From positions 496,001 through 560,000 of the forward strand of contig MU008184.1 in NCBI GenBank assembly GCA_010909165.1: DNA of 64,000 nucleotides, given 5' to 3'. This document shows positions 12,501 through 25,305 of the stretch, piece by piece. Made by a program: the position numbers and the translations under genes. The stretch is from Anthoceros angustus (taxonomy: Eukaryota; Streptophyta; Anthocerotopsida; Anthocerotales; Anthocerotaceae). How positions within the stretch are numbered: position 1 is the stretch's first letter; every line of letters starts with the position of its first letter. Below the pieces are notes generated by a model that saw only the letters and a program-made list of their open reading frames with translations, was not told where the DNA came from and searched no databases.

Positions 12501-14565
12501 ATCCAACAAGTGGATTCGACTTTGCCTATTACCACGCGAGCCCCTGGCAGAGGCCTCTCACAGAATAGACGGACCCGGAAGGCCTGAGGGGAAGAAGGGC
12601 ATGGGGACAAAGACGGGGACTCTAGTGGCCCTGCTTGGAGACGACGGCAATGGGGAGAAGAGCCTCAAGAGGAGCGAGACGCAACGGACCCTGTGGTAAG
12701 TTCACCGCAACCCGCCGAGAAGGAGGTGACGGCCCAAAGGGGCAAGGAGGAGCCAACCCGACCCAAGACAAGGGCCTGGGTAGGGATGAGGACCCAGCAA
12801 GACGAGGTCCATGAAGGGGTCCGAGCGGGGACCGGAGTAAGTTCGACCGAGGTCCGAACCCCAGACGAGGCCGGACCACCACGACTCAGAAATAAGCTGA
12901 CTGGAGTTCAGACCGGAGTCGAGACCGACCTCGAGGTCCTGACGAAGAAGGAGGAGCCCCTCGACTTACGCTTAGGGGAGCAGAGGGGCCCCACCGGAGG
13001 GGACCCACGGGAGGCTGTGGAGGATGACGTTGTGGTAACGGGCGCCGCCGCCGCCAGCCCAACCCGATGTGATTCCGGAGAGAGGAGGGGTCTCACGGAT
13101 CATCCGATTGGGTGCGCGCCGAATGTGACGGAGATTGGACCACCAATCCCAAGGCGAACCCGGACCTTCCCACCCCACCGCCGACGGAGATAGGGGAGGA
13201 ATAGGATGGTAGGCGGTATACCGAAATGGCCATCACCGTGGGGGTGTAATAAAGACGCCGACTTGGGCGTAGTATAAGAGGGTCCGCCTCAATAAATCAT
13301 CTTCTCTTGGTGTTGATGCCGCTCTTGCACCTTGTGTGTCTTCTGCTAACGTGAGTCCCGAGTCACCGAAAGGTGCACGGCCCGAGATTGATCGTGGTCC
13401 CGTGACGACCTAACGTGTGTGTGTGCGGTGGAGGTGACTGGGACCTGCTCGCCTGCAGCCGCGCCCCGAACGGACCGAACGTGTGAGCCGGAGGGGACTC
13501 CGGAGGGCGCAGAGCCCTGGACGAGAGGCCGAGAACGACGAGGAGGTCCGGATCGTAACCCGCCTTTCCCTAAGACCGATAAGTGTAGTGTGAGTGGAGA
13601 GAGGAACGACGAGGTGTGAGGACGAACGTGAACGACTGACGCGAACGGGTCTTAAACGCTTGGCCATACCGGGCCCGTAAGTGTGAACGCGAGTAGTTAG
13701 ACGGAACCATGAATGTGTGCGTAAATAACAAAAGTAAGACGAGAATCGTCAACCGCAAAACGGAGCTCGCTATTCCTTGGGAACGGATGGCGGTGGCCCA
13801 GGAGGACCAGGAGGCGAGGGAGGATGGCGTTGTAGTGGCGGTCGTCGGACCGCGCCCGGTAACTGGCGAGTTCGGAGAAGGAGGGTCCGCCTCGCGGATC
13901 ATCCGATTGGGTGCGCCATTGTCGGGGCGGAGATTGGACCACCAATCCCAAAGCGGAACCGGACCTTCCAGCCCACCGGCGAAGGAGATAGGGGAGGAAT
14001 AGGATGGTAGGCGGCGATTAGGCATCTTGGTGGCCATCGTCGAGAATAGGGGGTGTAATAAAACTTGGGCAGGCGTAGTATAAGTGAGTGCCACAGATAA
14101 ATCATCTTTCTCTTGGTGTTGATCGCGTTCTTGCAGACCTTGTGTGTCTTCTTGCTAACGTGAGTCTGAGTCCGGCGGGCACGGCGGCTCGGGAGATTGA
14201 TCGAGGTCTGGTAGCGGACCTAACGTGTTGTGGTGTGTGCGAGGAGGTGGCGGGACCCGTGCTGCGTCGAGCCCGGCCCAGCCGAGCGGGCCGAGCGTGT
14301 GGCCGGAGGGGACTCGGGGGCGTCTGCGAGCCGGACGGAGGCCAGCGAGCAGCGGAGGAGGTCGGGCATGTAACCAGCGTCTTTCCTTAAGGCGATAAGT
14401 GTAGTGTGGTGGAGAGGAGGCAGGGACCGGGTGGTGACGTGAACGCTCTGGCGTGAGAGCAGGTCACCAGCGTTTAGCCATACAAGGGCATCGGTGCGGT
14501 GTTGCGAGTAGTTAGGCGTGGCGTGATGAATGTGTGCGTTGGGGGGCTGAGCAGACGCAAGTAAA
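9500..14565 (+). mobile_element. decayed GC-rich LTR retroelement A
   Basis: A GC-rich region with many overlapping open frames but no intact pol domains. The segment near 10370-10580 (CGGATCATTGTCCATTG...CATGTATGGGGACATTT) is alignable with 23590-23810 of element B. This marks a shared gag-like coding region, with a RIIVH / H-CMWGH type phrase visible in shifted frames. The right end carries two LTR-like units, listed separately. The superfamily cannot be assigned, since neither reverse transcriptase nor integrase motifs were found. Repeated frame breaks indicate an old or nonautonomous element. Confidence 0.5.
13000..14565 (+). repeat. tandem LTR-like units of element A
   Basis: Two homologous units, about 13000-13795 and 13796-14565. 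Both contain in the same order GGATCATCCGATTGGGTGCG, AGATTGGACCACCAATCCCA, GGAGGAATAGGATGGTAGGC, GGGTGTAATAAA, a TATA-like GTATAAG, a second AATAAATCATCTT or GATAAATCATCTT, and CTCTTGGTGTTGATC/G. TATA-like and polyadenylation-like words followed by a conserved R-like stretch suggest LTR regulatory regions in plus orientation. Only a short spacer separates the units, so this is a tandem LTR rather than an LTR pair flanking an internal domain. Confidence 0.6.
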
Positions 14566-14659
14566 ACGAAATCTTTGAAAGCAGCATAGCAGCGGCATTC
14601 CAGCAGGCAGGACTCCTTCCTACAACCTGCAGTATTCTGGCCTTGCAGTGGCCGTCGGT

Positions 14660-14815
14660 AGTAGCGCCTGACGCCATTGTATCGTTGGGCGCCATTGTTT
14701 AGGCGTTAGGGCGCCATTGAGCGTTTGGCACCATTGTTAGAAACTGGTGGGGCGCTGTTGTTGGGCGTTTGGCACCATTGTTAGCGCACTGGGCGCTATT
14801 GTTGGGCCTGGATGT
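14660..14815. repeat. GGCGCCATTGTT minisatellite
   Basis: Seven or so imperfect repeats of (T)GGGCGCCATTGTT-type words, with GGCACCATTGTT and GGCGCTGTTGTT variants, spaced about 18-30 bases. They directly follow the LTR-like units. Confidence 0.65.
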
Positions 14816-15340
14816 TGGTAGAGAAAAACATCACTAGGCCCTACGTTCTACCGCCCCCTGCTAGAGGGAGGCGGCGAGCTGTCCTGTGGGTGGCACTTGG
14901 ATATATTCCAAAGTGGTCCGACATGATAGTGTGCCCGGTCCGGAGTACGCGAAGATGAACACTGCATTATCTTGTGAAGGGGTGAATATCCGAACCCCTT
15001 GAGTGAGCAAAAACCCTCTTAGCACATGACTACAGGTCCGAGAAATATGCGTTTTGGCTGCTTTTTAAAGAAAGATGGGCTTCATGGTAGAACACGTTGG
15101 TATTCAAAAAAGCGTATTAACAAAGACGTAAAGCGGATAGAAACGTGGGCGGTAAGCGAGCGCCATTTCGTTGTTTCTTTGGGTACAGCAAGTCGAAGAC
15201 ATCAATTGCCGCAATGGAGCGGTCCCATAAAACATTACGAACTAAGCGAAGCGGCGTGATTTTTACATGACATGAGAACCACTAAGCCTATTCCCTACAA
15301 GACTAACTTGGGACTACGCTAGAGGCGGAGAAAACTTTCT
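14816..15340. other. unassigned spacer
   Basis: No recognised gene. A 77-codon open frame at 15026-15259 lacks any family motif. Confidence 0.35.
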
Positions 15341-15344
15341 GAAT

Positions 15345-18300
15345 CCATCCATGGCGGCGGTTGCCAAAGGCTCCATACTCTTCATCGAAGCTATAGATTC
15401 TCCCCAACGCCCTTATGTCTTCACCATTCTCTTGTGGCGTCGTCGTCAAAATTGGGAAAGTACCTACCAAATATCAAGTTTAACATATACACTTAAAAGA
15501 TGCATGGCATTAGGCATGGCATTGGGCATCATTGGAACTCTATCCTGTAGACCCATCTCCCATGCCCCACCCTACCGTGACATATTCCACGGTTTGAATC
15601 CACCCTCATATTGTTCATGTTGGTCTTGTCCCATACAAATGAGACCAAGCCCCTTTCTTGCTCCACTTTTCGCATTGACTCCCTCACGGTGTGAGCCTCC
15701 TCCACACCATGCATGACAATCATTCTCAACTCATCCAAGTAGTTTTCTCAAAACTCGCAAAACAGGTCCATCATCGTTGTCAACTCGTTTGTCCAAGGGC
15801 CCAATTTGAAACCCCTTGAACGTCCATCACCAAGTGTGTACTTCCTCTCGAAATCCTCGCATGTCCAAAACATCCTCGCTTTCCACTTGGTATTGTACTT
15901 GTTTGTCCGAGGATGGAACATTGAAGACCTCCAATCCTTCCTCAAGGTCCTTGTCTGCGAGAGCACGCCGTCGTCTCCACCTTTCCAATTATTTACTCAA
16001 AATGAAATGTTGGAAGACATCCGGAAGTTTGGAAAGGACCTCAATATCCTTCGCCACGCCAAACACATGATGGTTAGTCCAAACGCAAAGAACAGAGGAG
16101 GCGGCCGGCCGCCTCCTCCACTTTTCGAACACACATGGGCGAAACTAACCTTTCCAAAGCGCTTTGAAAGCGGACAACATCTGTCAGTCGAATGCAACGG
16201 ATATTCTTCTCGCACCTCAATGAAGAGCACCCTGTGTGTTTTACCATAGCAACTTGTATGACATGGAACTTCTTCCGCAAAGTGATCTCCTCATCCATGC
16301 CCTTCAAATCAATAAGTCCGCTTAAAACTTTTTCAGTCACACGAATTTGCTGCCCGACTTCCACCGGTATTCCTTGAAGGATTTCCATGGCTTTGCCAAC
16401 ATGTCCTTTGGCTTTATCTGTCCACTTGCTTCCGCCACACCATCTTCCGCTTCCCTTTCCTTTCTAGTCCTGGTAAATGCTTCTTCGCTCCATAAGCTCT
16501 CCACCTCCCACTTTGAAAAATCAAGTCCACATTGTCCCACACCTTCCCTCCCGCTGATGCATAAAATGTGTGCGATTGTCTACTTTGTTCGCTTGTAGAC
16601 ATCGCCTCGCGCCTTCATCATCCTCAATCAATAGCACTTTGTATGATTGTACTTCCATGCCATGGTCATCTCAGACTTTCGCTAATCAGCATCATCTCGT
16701 AAGCACCGGACCGCTCAATGAAGTTCATCTTCTTTCTTGTCCGACATGGTATTGTGATCCGTGACTGTGATTGCACGAAGCCCACAATAGACATGTGCTT
16801 CCACATATTGAAACCTCTTCTTCCGTGAGATATCACATAGATGTTTCATGGTCGCATATGTATGGTTCCCACCAAGAACCCCATAACGTATTTTTTCCGC
16901 CATCGCTTCCACTTGCGAGGTCACGCACTCACTTGGATCTATCATACATAAGAGTGGCAAAACACCCTCCTCTATCCTCCCTTCGAAATAACCCGAGCCA
17001 AATAATTGGCCCATGCCTCATCAACCTCGCGAATCGATCCGGCGTTATGTGCGTGGTCTTAAGTTCTCCAACTTGACCAACACTGCTTCCAAGACCACCT
17101 TCTTCGCGTAAGTCAATCCCTCAGCGAGAGAGGGGGTCTGCATCCCGGATCGCGTCTTCTAACCGCTTCTTCATCTGTCGAAATATGGACAATGGAATGA
17201 CTCCAACGATCCTCCACTGCTTTCGCTTTTTTTCCTTCCTCGCCTCGGCCGCCACTATGTGCCTTTGTAGTCCCCGTGCAGAATCCAAATTTGCGGGCGC
17301 TTTGACCCGACCTTGTGGTCATGACTCTCCCACCTGAGAGGCGCGGCGGCCGGCGCCCTCCTCCTCTTCTCTGCTCAGCCTCCACACCACCCTCTTCCCT
17401 CTCGGGATCCCATATGTCTATTCTTCCATCATGTCCGCGGAAGGGCCATGCCGGCCGGCCCCAACCCCCATCTCCTTGTTGAAACCGGATAAACCAGGAT
17501 CCGGTAAGTTCGCCCGCCCACCCTTCAACACCGGGGCGCCGGCCGCCCGCCCCCTGCTGATCGAGGCCATGGTGGGACAACCATTGACGCCATGCAATGC
17601 CAGCTTGGCAGATCTCGATCTCCGTCTTCCTCATGCCCCGACACTTCTTCCTCCGAATGCCCGAGGACGCGGAATGGGGCCATCTTCCTCATCCGAGGGC
17701 CCAAGTTCACTTTTCGGGATCCGGGCGGACTCCTCTTCGCAATTCTTTGATGGGCTGCTCTCACCCTTCTCATTGAAAGCTCTCTCCGTGATCCATGCCT
17801 CGTAATCTTCCGCAAATAGCCTCGATGAGGGCCATTCCGACTAATGGCCGGAAAATGTAGAAAGCAAAATCACGCTACCATCCTAGCCTCATGGTTCTCA
17901 AAAGACATTGTTGTTCCAACTTGTGGTTGTCGCATGCACTCGGAACTCTTCGACAAGTGAGCGAGGTGCACATTTCTGGCATTGAACCCTCCGAGGTCGA
18001 GAACATAAGACCAGAATATCGTGGTCCCGGATCACATCAAACTCATATGGCCTGGTGGTGCAAAACAAGAACTCGGCTCCCCTCATTCATATCCATTGTT
18101 GCCCAGACCCATCCCTCTTGCTCGATTGGGCAAAGCCCCACCCCATTATCCGTAGTTTCAGAAAGGCGCCCATGTCGCTTTCCTCTTCCGGATGCGGATC
18201 CGGACGAGCATCCAATCCTTCCGCAAAATCATAACAGGTCAACTGCCTCCACATGGATGTGCACGGTTTCCTCGTGAAAGGCGATGGAATTGGAGGTGGC

Positions 18301-18870
18301 ACCACATGCTTTGAGGTTTTGAGCCTCCTTCCTTTGCACGCTAGCAGCCTTTGTCCCTTGTCTTCCTCAAGACATGCTCCCATTTTGCCTCCGATGGTTT
18401 ATGCCTCCCACACCTCCCGCCCGACACTGGGGGCGCCACCTTCTGCCCGGGTTGCCCCGCCTTGTTCCCTTTCGTTTTCTCGCTGGCGTCGGCCGCCACG
18501 CCGCCTCCTTCTTGCTCGCCCGCCGCCATCTCAATTGCGCAAAAAGCAATCACAAGACAAGGCGGCGAAAATCGCCAACCTGCTCGGAAAGATGAATGGA
18601 AGGAAGGTGATGCTCGATCACATGGAGGGGCCGAACTCTCGCAAAACCCGCCGATTGATTGGGCTTCACGCCTCCAAAGCTCGCGACTGCCGCATCGCTG
18701 AATTCGCCGCGGCCGCAAGGGACAAAGCAATTCAAGCGCAATTGTTCTCCAACTCGCCAAGCAACACACGCAGATGCTCGCCTATTTCCCTGACTGAAAT
18801 ACGCCCACACGCTACACCGCACGCAAGAAGAGAGAGGTTTGTAATTAGGGTTCCTTGCCCCGTGCATTTA
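15345..18870 (-). pseudogene. minus-strand ORF relic of a mobile element with a GNHT (ParB-like) motif
   Basis: Long coherent minus-strand peptide segments in alternating frames show one decayed gene reading leftward from about 18870. Landmarks in order are KPSEAKWEHVLRKTRDKGC (about 18.35 kb), TRPYEFDVIRDHDILVLCS and SLVEEFRVHATT (about 17.9-18.1 kb), then YGVLGGNHTYATMKHL (about 16.85 kb) and a region reading CEDFERKYTLGDG and GPWTNELTTMMDL (about 15.8 kb). A G-x-x-x-GNH(R/T)-x-x-A motif is characteristic of ParB/sulfiredoxin-like folds; this assignment is inference. The relic lies divergently from the DUF7869-like relic at 19.6-22.5 kb, so both probably belong to one element. Frameshifts and stops prevent expression as one protein. 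Confidence 0.5.
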
Positions 18871-19599
18871 TAGACCAAAACGCATTTAACATTTCACGCT
18901 CCACCATATTTCGCTATGCCATAATATAAACTCTTGTCTATCCATAATCACATTGACTTCCGTGACGGCCGGGCACCATAATTGTCGACCATAAAAGGCA
19001 TGACGCGATGCACCGTTGGATACCTCTCACCGATAGACCATCATGATGTCGAAAGAGAGAAATAATGTCCTTCCTATCTTGCGATATGCCTTAAGGCACA
19101 CACCGCCATTCGCATGCAACTTCCTTCAAAATCTCCCGCCCACACGAGGGCGCTCAAGCAAGGTTCTTGAACGACGAGGCATACAATGTTGCGCCTCACA
19201 CACACAAGAGGTTTGAGTTCTTCCCGCATCAGCTTTACGCTTTCCTTCGCGGTTTGTTTTATGATTCTAAGTTCGTTTTCGATCAGGGCTCATGGCCATC
19301 GTGATCATCTTTGGGATCAACACTTGCCTTCCCAATGTCCGCGTGCTTCACCGAAAACAAGAGAAGGGAGGAGGCTGGAAAGGCCGCCACATCGCCGACA
19401 TCCGCCGCACCCGCCGTGGTGCGCCATTGCGTAAGAACGAGAGATGATGAAGGTTAAATTTCTTCCCTTCGATTATAATTGACGATGGGCGTGAAAATCC
19501 ACATGGTGTGATCCCGCTGAATATTCGGACATTGCTCTTGCATGCAGACGAAAACGCCGACATTTGTCGCCGCCAAATGTCCCGCGAGGTGTTCCTCGA

Positions 19600-22530
19600 A
19601 CACCTAGGAATTTGCATCGCTATGTGCTTTGGAGGAAGCCCATCCAAACGCTGCTTTCCTTCCCATTGTCCGTGACCTTCCCCGGAGATGACCGATGGTT
19701 CCTCGCCGTGGTTTGTTTCATGAGGATATTGTTGCTCGCCTCCACTCACCGGATGATGAAGGGCCCAGTGGGGACGACGAGGATTCTCTCCACTTCCAGA
19801 CACCTGATGCCTGTCAATCCTTCCATCCGAAGCCTCTGAGTGAGACTTTGAAGGCCCCGACAACCGCAAGTACTCTATCATGTCGGAGACGCGCAGCTGG
19901 AGTGTCGTTGACAAAAAGTGAAGGGGAGACAATGCTTGCAGATTTCAAGAAGCCTTGTTGCAACAAAATGTGTTTTAAAGGCCAAAGAGCGATTTCGGAG
20001 CGATACCGCTTTCTTCGGATGGGAAGGCGAGTGAGGAGACATTTCTTCGCCTCTTGTTCAGATGGAGTGCACGGGATAGAAGAAAGCGGTCACACATCTC
20101 ATGGGAGCGACTCTTATGCCGCTTGAAGGCTTTCAAAAGAGTGTATTGCCTTGGGCACAAGAGGTATGAGGAGCTAAAGAGCGTAGTCTTTCCGGAATCA
20201 CCTTGGGATGGATTCGGACCAAACCCAAGGCACAATCTACTTATGCGCTTGATGCCATTTCTTGGATGGACAATGCTTTTATGTTTATGGCCGGCTTCCT
20301 AATTTGGAAGTATTTAATCTACCGACACGTATACAAAGTTGGAAATATGGAACAAGCGCCGATGAAAGCTCGCATACGCTATGTGAAGTATCCATGGTTC
20401 TTAAACTGTGGAGAAGCAACTTCCCGCAGTAAAACTCCCAACAGATTTTCAACATGCTCGCTTTGAGCAAGAGCACTATAAGAAATACAAAGCACAAGAT
20501 CAAGGTAAATTGCACGATGTGTCTTTCATGTGCTTGTTCCTCCGGTTGTTGAATGCCCCGCCTATCATCCGCACGGATTCTTCCGCCTTCTTCTCCATGA
20601 TCGATTCATGTGCTTGCAATGCCCAATGCTTACCATGGATTGGTTTCGGACGGCAACCTCCGGCGCCGCGGGCCGGGCGCCTGCAGGGGCGGACGCAGCC
20701 TCCAGTTGAGAGCAGAGGCGCCGGCCGCCTGCACTGCTTATGATGATTCGAGACCCCTCCCAAATCATCCGCCCAGCGTAGGGGAAGGGCGCCGACCGAC
20801 GCCTTCCCCACTGCCGCATGAATGTTTGGTAAGAGCGCTCAAAAACGCTTTTGTATAGGTTGGATGGTTCTCGCAAAGTCGGTGATGGATGAGGATGGGG
20901 GTCTTTTTATTGCTGATTATGATGTTCGTTTTTGGCATAGAGAAATACCAGGTTGCCTTGGAAGCACATCGTGTGCGGCTCCACCAGAACGGCAGAAAAT
21001 GGCTAAACACAGGAGCAAGAGCTATGTGGAGCCACATAAGTATATGCTCAATTGATGGAATGGACCAAAAAGACAGAGATACCTCATCTTCCTGGTACGA
21101 AAAACCTGAGGAGTGTCGATTTCACCACGTGGTTGGGTGCATGATTCACAACTATACGCTTAAAGCTAGAGCCTATTTGCATTATGCGAATCATGAACGA
21201 CGAATCTTACGATCACCATTATTCGTGACGTTATACATAACTACGAGGGTGTCCCGCCAAGAGTTTTGTACTTGCTTGGACAACACATGCAGGAGAATAA
21301 GAACCAGCTTTTGCTTATCCGAACATGCTTGTTGATATGGGTACTTTTGAAAAAGTGAAAGTGGGATTCCTTTTGGTCGGACATACTCATGATCAAATCG
21401 ACCAGATGTTTTCTTGCTTCTCCAAAAGCTTGAAACATAAAGAAGCTCACACGCTTCCCGCATTGTCAGAGATCTGGTGCAAGCGTACACGCCTACACCA
21501 GAGGTCAAGGTATTGACTGAAGTGGCCGACTTCCGGTCATATGTGTGGCCCATTACACAAGGCCAGAGAGGACTCTATGGGCGCTAAGAAACGAACAACC
21601 TATCGCTCCAAAGACTCAAAATAACACGTGAAGAAAAAGCGGCCCGTGGTTTGTGATGATCGAGCAAGCGATCGACCGCCGCTGGGAAATCAAGGGGTTT
21701 GAGTTTTGAAATTGTGCCTTGGACACTATAATACTGCGCCTTGACGACCTGGTCGAGGGATAAAAAGGAAGCCACATGATATTATCTCCAACCTGCTCAT
21801 CTAAAGGCTGGTCTTGGAACTTAGGCCGTATGTGACATCCAGGAGTTTTATGGTGGGAAGCTCGGACCAGAGGAGATTGTCATATTGTGGAAAACAACAT
21901 TGGCCTTGTGCTACACAAACCTTGGAGGTGGTACGCCAGATCCAAGTGCAAGGCACAACCCAACCTCTGATGTTGGATGAAGCATCACTGGAGGAGGCAT
22001 TCGAGGGAGCTCCCACAACGAGATATGTATTTGGGAGCATACCAAAACTGGGAGGCAACAACAAGAAATGTCACGGTTGAATGGTGATATCGCAGAAATA
22101 AAGGGGAAGAATGTTGCCTCATGCACCGACACGCAAAATAGGCCCTTTTGGATTGGCAAGGTGACTTGTGTTGAACTACATGCACGAGCCTCACTTCCTT
22201 GTTCATTGGTATGAATCGAACACAGATGTATGAAGGAGGTACGTGGAAGAATATATAATCGAGGATGGCAGAAGCAACTCGGGAGACGGGCTAAGGCTAT
22301 CCGTCAAGAATATCCAACAAGTTTTTGTTCACCAAATCATCCTCTATTATGGGTTCACCTACGGAAACATTTGTATGTGGATAAGAAGGCCATAAAAGAT
22401 AAGTTAATTGAATTGCGAGGGTTTATTCAACCAGCGAGTCAAAGTGCAACCGAGGACAACAAGAGGATGGTCGATGCCCCAAATAAGATGAAGGCGTGGA
22501 GTCAGCGAAGAGTAGGAAACACTGAATGAT
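19600..22530 (+). pseudogene. DUF7869-like mobile-element ORF relic
   Basis: DUF7869 proteins are transposon-associated proteins of unknown mechanism found across plants and invertebrates. The diagnostic phrase FLLVGHTHDQIDQMFSCFSK is at about 21369-21430. It is preceded, in a neighbouring frame, by ENKNQLLL and LVDMGTFEKVKV, the usual D-N-C-ENKN... context. Further upstream come PCCNKMCF and RYRFLRMG (about 19.95 kb), then WERLLCRLKAFKRVY and HKRYEEL (about 20.1 kb). Downstream come RPFWIGKVT (about 22.15 kb) and VHWYESNTD/YEGRYVEEYI (about 22.2 kb), matching the end of such proteins. Several frame changes make it a pseudogene. Confidence 0.65.
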
Positions 22531-23380
22531 CCGATTTTCACGGCAATTGATGAGGTTATGCGTCATGCTCTATTCCCGTAGCAGTGCAAAATGTATGTGC
22601 CGGCACATTTCAATAGTGTACGCCCATGCTAGGGCTTTTGGTTGTGGCTATCCTCTATGAAAAGTTGTAGACCATAGATATTATCTTCCATTTTCAAGAG
22701 TTTGTGCTACCATAGAGAAGGACACGGGGGATCAGGCCAGGCCGACATCGCATTGCGGCATAATGTAAGGCATCATACGCTGAGCCGCAAGTGCATGTTC
22801 CTCAGGCCATGACGGCGGAACTAGTTTCACCGATCGCTTTTAAGTTCATCGATCGCAATGGGGACCGGAGCAGTCAATATATTTGCGACCACAATTGAGA
22901 CTGCGGAAGCCATCCCCACCCCAATCAAGTCTTTTCAAACCAACCGAGTTAAGGCTCGCAACTCCCGCCATTCGCAAGGGATCAGGCATGGGGGAAGGAC
23001 GCCGGCCGCGGCCCTTCCTCTCAAACCGCTTTCATACCCCGGCCACCGTCCTCAAAGTTCATCACCCTTCTTTTGTAGATTTCATTTTGCTCCATTTAAA
23101 AGACCGGCAATACCGGCAAAGAATGGCCTTTGTCATGGGTCTTAAATGCGGACCAATTGAGGTTAACTCTAACACCATAACCCTTCGCGTTGAATGGATC
23201 TTCTATCACCGGGTTCATACGAATTGTCACCCTTCTTTTCTCGCCTCAGAATTGACCCATACCCCAAAAAGTGGAGTTCAATGCCCATGTGAAACCCTTC
23301 GAGGATATATGTCACAAAACCCTCTTCGTGAATATTCACCCCCTTCGAAAGATATCGCGTTGATGCTGGAGGCAGCAAAC
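22531..23380. other. spacer between two mobile elements
   Basis: A 211-codon open frame begins at 22883, but its sequence shows no family motif and runs into element B. No independent gene is supported. Confidence 0.35.
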
Positions 23381-25305
23381 AAGTCCGTTCGATCGAAGAG
23401 CCTGAGGGAGGACCCTAGGCGCCGATGGAGGGCCTTCAGTGTACAACCGTCTGAGGAGGTTGAGGGTGGTGCCGGAGGCTCAAGGGGAAGGAAAGTTGGC
23501 ACCAGAGGGCTGATTTGAAGGTGACGCTTAGAGGTCCTCCAACGGGTGGTTGATGTCGAACCTGAAGGACCGACGAGTGAAAGTAGTGGCTAGGATCATA
23601 GTCCACTGGAACATGCTCACCAAAGTGGACCACTTGGGCGCCAACCTCTTGGTGTTCCTGCATGTCCTCATGAGGGGCAAGCGGGAGGACTAGCTGAACC
23701 ATCTTCGCCCAGTATAGCATGTGGAGGCGTGAAGTGAACCAGCCCCTCCACTCCGGCACTGCCTTTCATCTTGCATGTATGGGGACACCATAAGTTCCTG
23801 AAGGAGGGGGAGGAGGAGCGTGCGCTCTGCCGGGGGCTGGCCACCTTGATAATTGCAGGGAGAGATGAGGAGGAGCAAGTCCTAGATAGCAGGCCGGCCG
23901 CGGACCCCAAGACCGGGCGCACACAGGAGGAGGAGGATTGGGAGGGCATCCCGGATGCCATCCGCTTGAGAGGACCCCTTCTCCCCCGAGGGAAATCTTG
24001 GAAGAGATCCCCCCGTCCCCTTACTAGTGACGGCACCGGAGGAGAAGGCCTTGGTGGCTACTACGACTGGGCTGGAGATGGTGCTGGTAGCTCCGGCGGT
24101 GATGAGACGAACCTCAGACCTCCTAGTAGAACCACGCCGGACCAAGACGGAGGGCCGAAAGAAGAAGAAGACAGCGCCCGGGTCCACCTCACACGGTGAC
24201 TGCCTACAGGTGAGCGATGGGCTAAGGCCAAGAGGCGCTTCTGACAAGCGAAGCCCAAGAGCAAGAGGGCATCGGCAACAGCAGCACTTGAATGGGTTCT
24301 TCCCCTCAGGAGGGGGAAGTAGTCACTCCAACCTCATTGGACCCTAAACGCCGAGGGCCGAGGAAGCTGAGAAGCGAAAGTACCATAGCAGGCCAAGGAG
24401 GTTGAGGTCCAAAGATGCAGATGGGCAAGACCTAGGGACTCTAATCGAGCCGAGGGCTCAATCCGGGTACCGCTCCTGCCAATACCCCAGCTCAGCCAGC
24501 GATCCATGATCCTTGGTTGGACGGGATGCTTTCGCATCCCCAGGATTTGAAGGGATTGAGCTTCGCCACTCAGTGGTGCAGTGGAAGAGGCGGCCGTGAG
24601 TCTTTCAGCCTGGCACGCGGATGGTAGCGACCCAGGAGCTCTCCAGCCGTGTGAGCAACCAAGTAGGAGGTAGAAGCCACCGATGGCGATGGTGAGCTCG
24701 CCAGGGCCGACGCAGCGGCCCAAGCCGTGCGTAGCGCAAGAGCTTAGCTAAGATCGTCTCGGAGTAGGCACCTGGACTACTGAGAGGGAAGCGAGGTCCA
24801 ACCCTCTCTGAGACCGTCAGCGTAGTTTTTCAACGGTATGCCGAATAAATAAATGGAACAGACAGTAGCAAGAGGTCCAAGCTTCCAGAGGCCCAAGCAT
24901 GGGAGAATTGAGAAGGCGCAACGTGCAACAGAGAAGGCACGGGCAACGCTGGAGGTTGGAGGGACAAGCGCGCGAGGGGAATCTGATGACGATGCAGTAT
25001 CCCATCAACAGAGCGCCAAGCCCTAGAGGCTTAGCTAAAGGAGGTAATAGGCGCAGAGGCCAACGCAAGGACGGATCGCGACCACTACCGCAGGGACCGG
25101 AACCGCTAGACGGAGGCGGCCAAAGCAACCACAGCCCGATTGAAGGAGCGGGACCAGGAGATCACCCGCCTGAAGAGAGACCAGGCGACATGGGAGCAAG
25201 CCCGGGCTGCCCATGGAGTGGAGATGTAGGAACGGCCGGGTGAGTTGACGGATCTCCAGGCGCAGCTCCAAGGCACCGAGGAGGTGCGGCAGCAAGTGGA
25301 GACAG

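Noticed and set aside
9753-12882. Many overlapping open frames of 80-240 codons on both strands
   Set aside because: GC-rich sequence lacks stop codons by composition. No family motifs apart from the gag-like phrases shared with element B.
15026-15259. Short basic ORF (77 codons)
   Set aside because: Basic composition without Arg blocks or any family motif; no supporting context.
18253-18873. 206-codon plus-strand ORF
   Set aside because: It is antisense to the more coherent decayed minus-strand gene and has no motif of its own.
22883-23518. 211-codon plus-strand ORF
   Set aside because: Runs across the junction between two elements and shows no domain.
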